Source of the DNA: Pseudoblastomonas marina
GTDB taxonomy: Bacteria > Pseudomonadota > Alphaproteobacteria > Sphingomonadales > Sphingomonadaceae
Assembly: GCF_014641655.1 (NCBI RefSeq)
Contig: NZ_BMID01000001.1
Span: 1,912,427-1,976,426 of the forward strand
DNA: 64,000 bases
Reading direction: 5' to 3'
The notes beneath the pieces are model-generated. The model saw only the letters and a program-made list of their open reading frames with translations. It made no database searches and was not told the DNA's origin. The position numbers and the translations under genes were made by a program. Below, in pieces: positions 62,811-64,000 of the stretch (positions are counted from its first letter, which is position 1; every line of letters starts with the position of its first letter).

Positions 62811-63943
62811 CCCACAATATCGCGATCGACACCGCCTTCGATGCGGGCAATATCGAAGTCAAAGCCGTGGACGGGGCGAGCGCGCGCCTCGCCATCCGCA
62901 AGGACAACCAGTCCGAGTTCAAGCAGTGGTACTATTTCCGCGTGTCGGGCGCGGCGGGCCGCGAACTCGAACTCAAGATCGAGGACCTCAAGGATTCGGC
63001 CTATCCGGGCGGCTGGCCCGACTACGATTCGGTCGTTTCCGAGGATCGCGAATATTGGGGCCGTGCCGACAGCGAATACGATGCCGACAGCGGCACGCTC
63101 ACGATCCGCTATACGCCCGAATCGAACATCGCCTGGTTCGCCTATTTCGCGCCCTATTCGATGGAGCGCCATTTCGACCTCGTCTCCGAAGCCGCGCTGA
63201 TGGACGGGGTCTCGCACCGCGTTCTCGGCCACACGCTCGACGGGCGCCCGATCGACTGTCTCGAAATGGGCGAAGGCGACAAGCATGTGTGGCTCTATGC
63301 CCGCCAGCATCCGGGCGAAACGCAGGCCGAATGGTGGATGGAAGGCGCGCTCGACGTGCTCACCGACATGGGCGATCCGGTCGCGCGCACGCTGCGCGAG
63401 AAGTGCACGCTCCACGTCGTGCCCAATATGAACCCGGACGGCAGCTTCCGCGGCCATCTGCGCACCAATGCCTGCGGCGCGAATTTGAACCGCGAATGGG
63501 AAAACCCGACCGCCGAACGCTCGCCCGAGGTGCTCGCCCTGCGCAATGCGATGGACGAGACCGGCGTGTTCTTCGCGATGGACGTGCATGGCGACGAGGC
63601 GATCCCCGCCGCCTTCCTCGCCGGCTATGAAGGCATCCCGGGCCTGACCGAGGAGCATTATGCCGGCTTCACCCGCTACGAGCAGATCCTCGACCGCCGT
63701 TCGGTGCTGTTCCAGACCGAAAAGGGCTACGACAAGTCGAAGCCCGGAGAAGCCAACCTCTCGATGAGCACGACCCAGGTCGCGCACCGCTTCAAGGCGA
63801 CCGCGATGACGCTCGAGATGCCCTACAAGGACAATTTCAAGAGCCCCGACCCCGAACAGGGCTGGTCGCCCGAGAACTGCGAAGCGCTCGCCCGCGACTG
63901 CCTCGGTGCGCTGGTGGAGTGGCTCGAAGCCTCGGACGCCTGA
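62807..63943 (+). CDS. M14-type cytosolic carboxypeptidase-like protein
   Basis: A zinc carboxypeptidase of 378 residues of the M14 cytosolic (CCP/AGBL-like) branch. An N-terminal beta-domain (about 1-120, with [11 protein letters not shown] and [17 protein letters not shown]) precedes the catalytic domain. Zinc ligands are seen as His-x-x-Glu in [11 protein letters not shown] and the third His in DVHGDEAIP, with NREW in the usual place and the likely catalytic Glu in [12 protein letters not shown] overlaps the preceding stop. Likely cytoplasmic; there is no signal peptide. Substrate unknown. Confidence 0.9.
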   Translation: MTHNIAIDTAFDAGNIEVKAVDGASARLAIRKDNQSEFKQWYYFRVSGAAGRELELKIEDLKDSAYPGGWPDYDSVVSEDREYWGRADSEYDADSGTLTIRYTPESNIAWFAYFAPYSMERHFDLVSEAALMDGVSHRVLGHTLDGRPIDCLEMGEGDKHVWLYARQHPGETQAEWWMEGALDVLTDMGDPVARTLREKCTLHVVPNMNPDGSFRGHLRTNACGANLNREWENPTAERSPEVLALRNAMDETGVFFAMDVHGDEAIPAAFLAGYEGIPGLTEEHYAGFTRYEQILDRRSVLFQTEKGYDKSKPGEANLSMSTTQVAHRFKATAMTLEMPYKDNFKSPDPEQGWSPENCEALARDCLGALVEWLEASDA

Positions 63944-63952
63944 TCGCGCGGG

Positions 63953-64000
63953 TCAGGCCGCGAGCAGTTTTTGCGACACCTCTTCGGGGGTGCCGGTGAC
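63953..64000 (-). CDS. C-terminal end of a minus-strand gene, cut by the window edge
   Basis: The last 15 codons read VTGTPEEVSQKLLAA before a TGA at 63955-63953. Phrases like GTPEEV near a C-terminus occur in flavin-dependent and other oxidoreductases, but that is not enough for a name. The gene is convergent with the carboxypeptidase gene. Confidence 0.45.
   Translation of the reverse strand, partial: VTGTPEEVSQKLLAA

Overview
The window is GC-rich, densely packed chromosomal DNA from an alphaproteobacterium, most likely Sphingomonadales and probably Erythrobacteraceae (Erythrobacter/Qipengyuania/Altererythrobacter type). This rests on the gene set rather than on a database search: an ATP12 F1-ATPase assembly chaperone, a CC_3452-family small exported protein, GatCAB, a TonB-dependent receptor, an S1/P1 nuclease, and the gene orders crcB-rluA-HAD-ATP12 and rpmH-rnpA-yidD-yidC-engB. 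No rRNA, tRNA, CRISPR array, prophage or complete insertion sequence was seen.

Layout. 1-1057: end of a Tad pilus locus (tadB end, tadC). 1054-4518: minus-strand run of crotonase, TetR, MTA phosphorylase, maleylacetoacetate isomerase and MarR. 4563-6746: thiolase and SDR dehydrogenase (fatty or branched acyl-CoA degradation) closed by a terminator. 6816-10621: a large TonB-dependent receptor with its own terminator and a perfect CRP-type operator upstream. 10622-16518: clpB, a secreted M17 aminopeptidase and an orphan HerA/DUF87-type ATPase. 16638-22234: a penicillin-acylase-type Ntn hydrolase, an M16 lipoprotein peptidase and a 101-residue unknown. 22315-23830: an atypical DAACS carrier followed by a 77-residue membrane protein. 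23838-30256: trmL, gatCAB, a DUF4153 protein, FKBP and rpsU.

30467-34158: crcB, pseudouridine synthase, PaiB-like, HAD, small membrane protein and ATP12 chaperone as one tight plus-strand operon. 34162-37707: a complete Mla-type lipid ABC transporter. 37797-49457: valS, a repeat-rich exported helical protein, queE, a sirtuin, dapB, nth, a canonical DAACS carrier, dapE, cupin, P1-type nuclease, GST and VOC protein. 49458-51085: a less GC-rich stretch with an alpha/beta hydrolase and a small exported unknown, separated by degenerate copies of a short intergenic repeat. 51086-54471: the engB-yidC-yidD-rnpA-rpmH cluster with its promoter. 54490-60194: a ClpP-like exported protein, comM, a diiron ferritin-like protein, GtrA, a His-rich membrane protein and an HxlR regulator divergent from a CC_3452 gene across a strong palindrome. 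60194-64000: HAD phosphatase, rpmJ, galE, a lipoprotein, an M14 carboxypeptidase and the end of one more gene.

Most of the window is core housekeeping DNA. I did not find a clear new defence or mobile system. The observations most worth testing are the transporter at 22315-23595, which has lost the DAACS sodium/substrate signature and sits next to a tiny membrane protein; the diiron ferritin-like/GtrA/His-rich membrane gene run; the hendecad/heptad protein at 40553-41128; and the two strong operator palindromes at 10523-10538 and 59685-59710.
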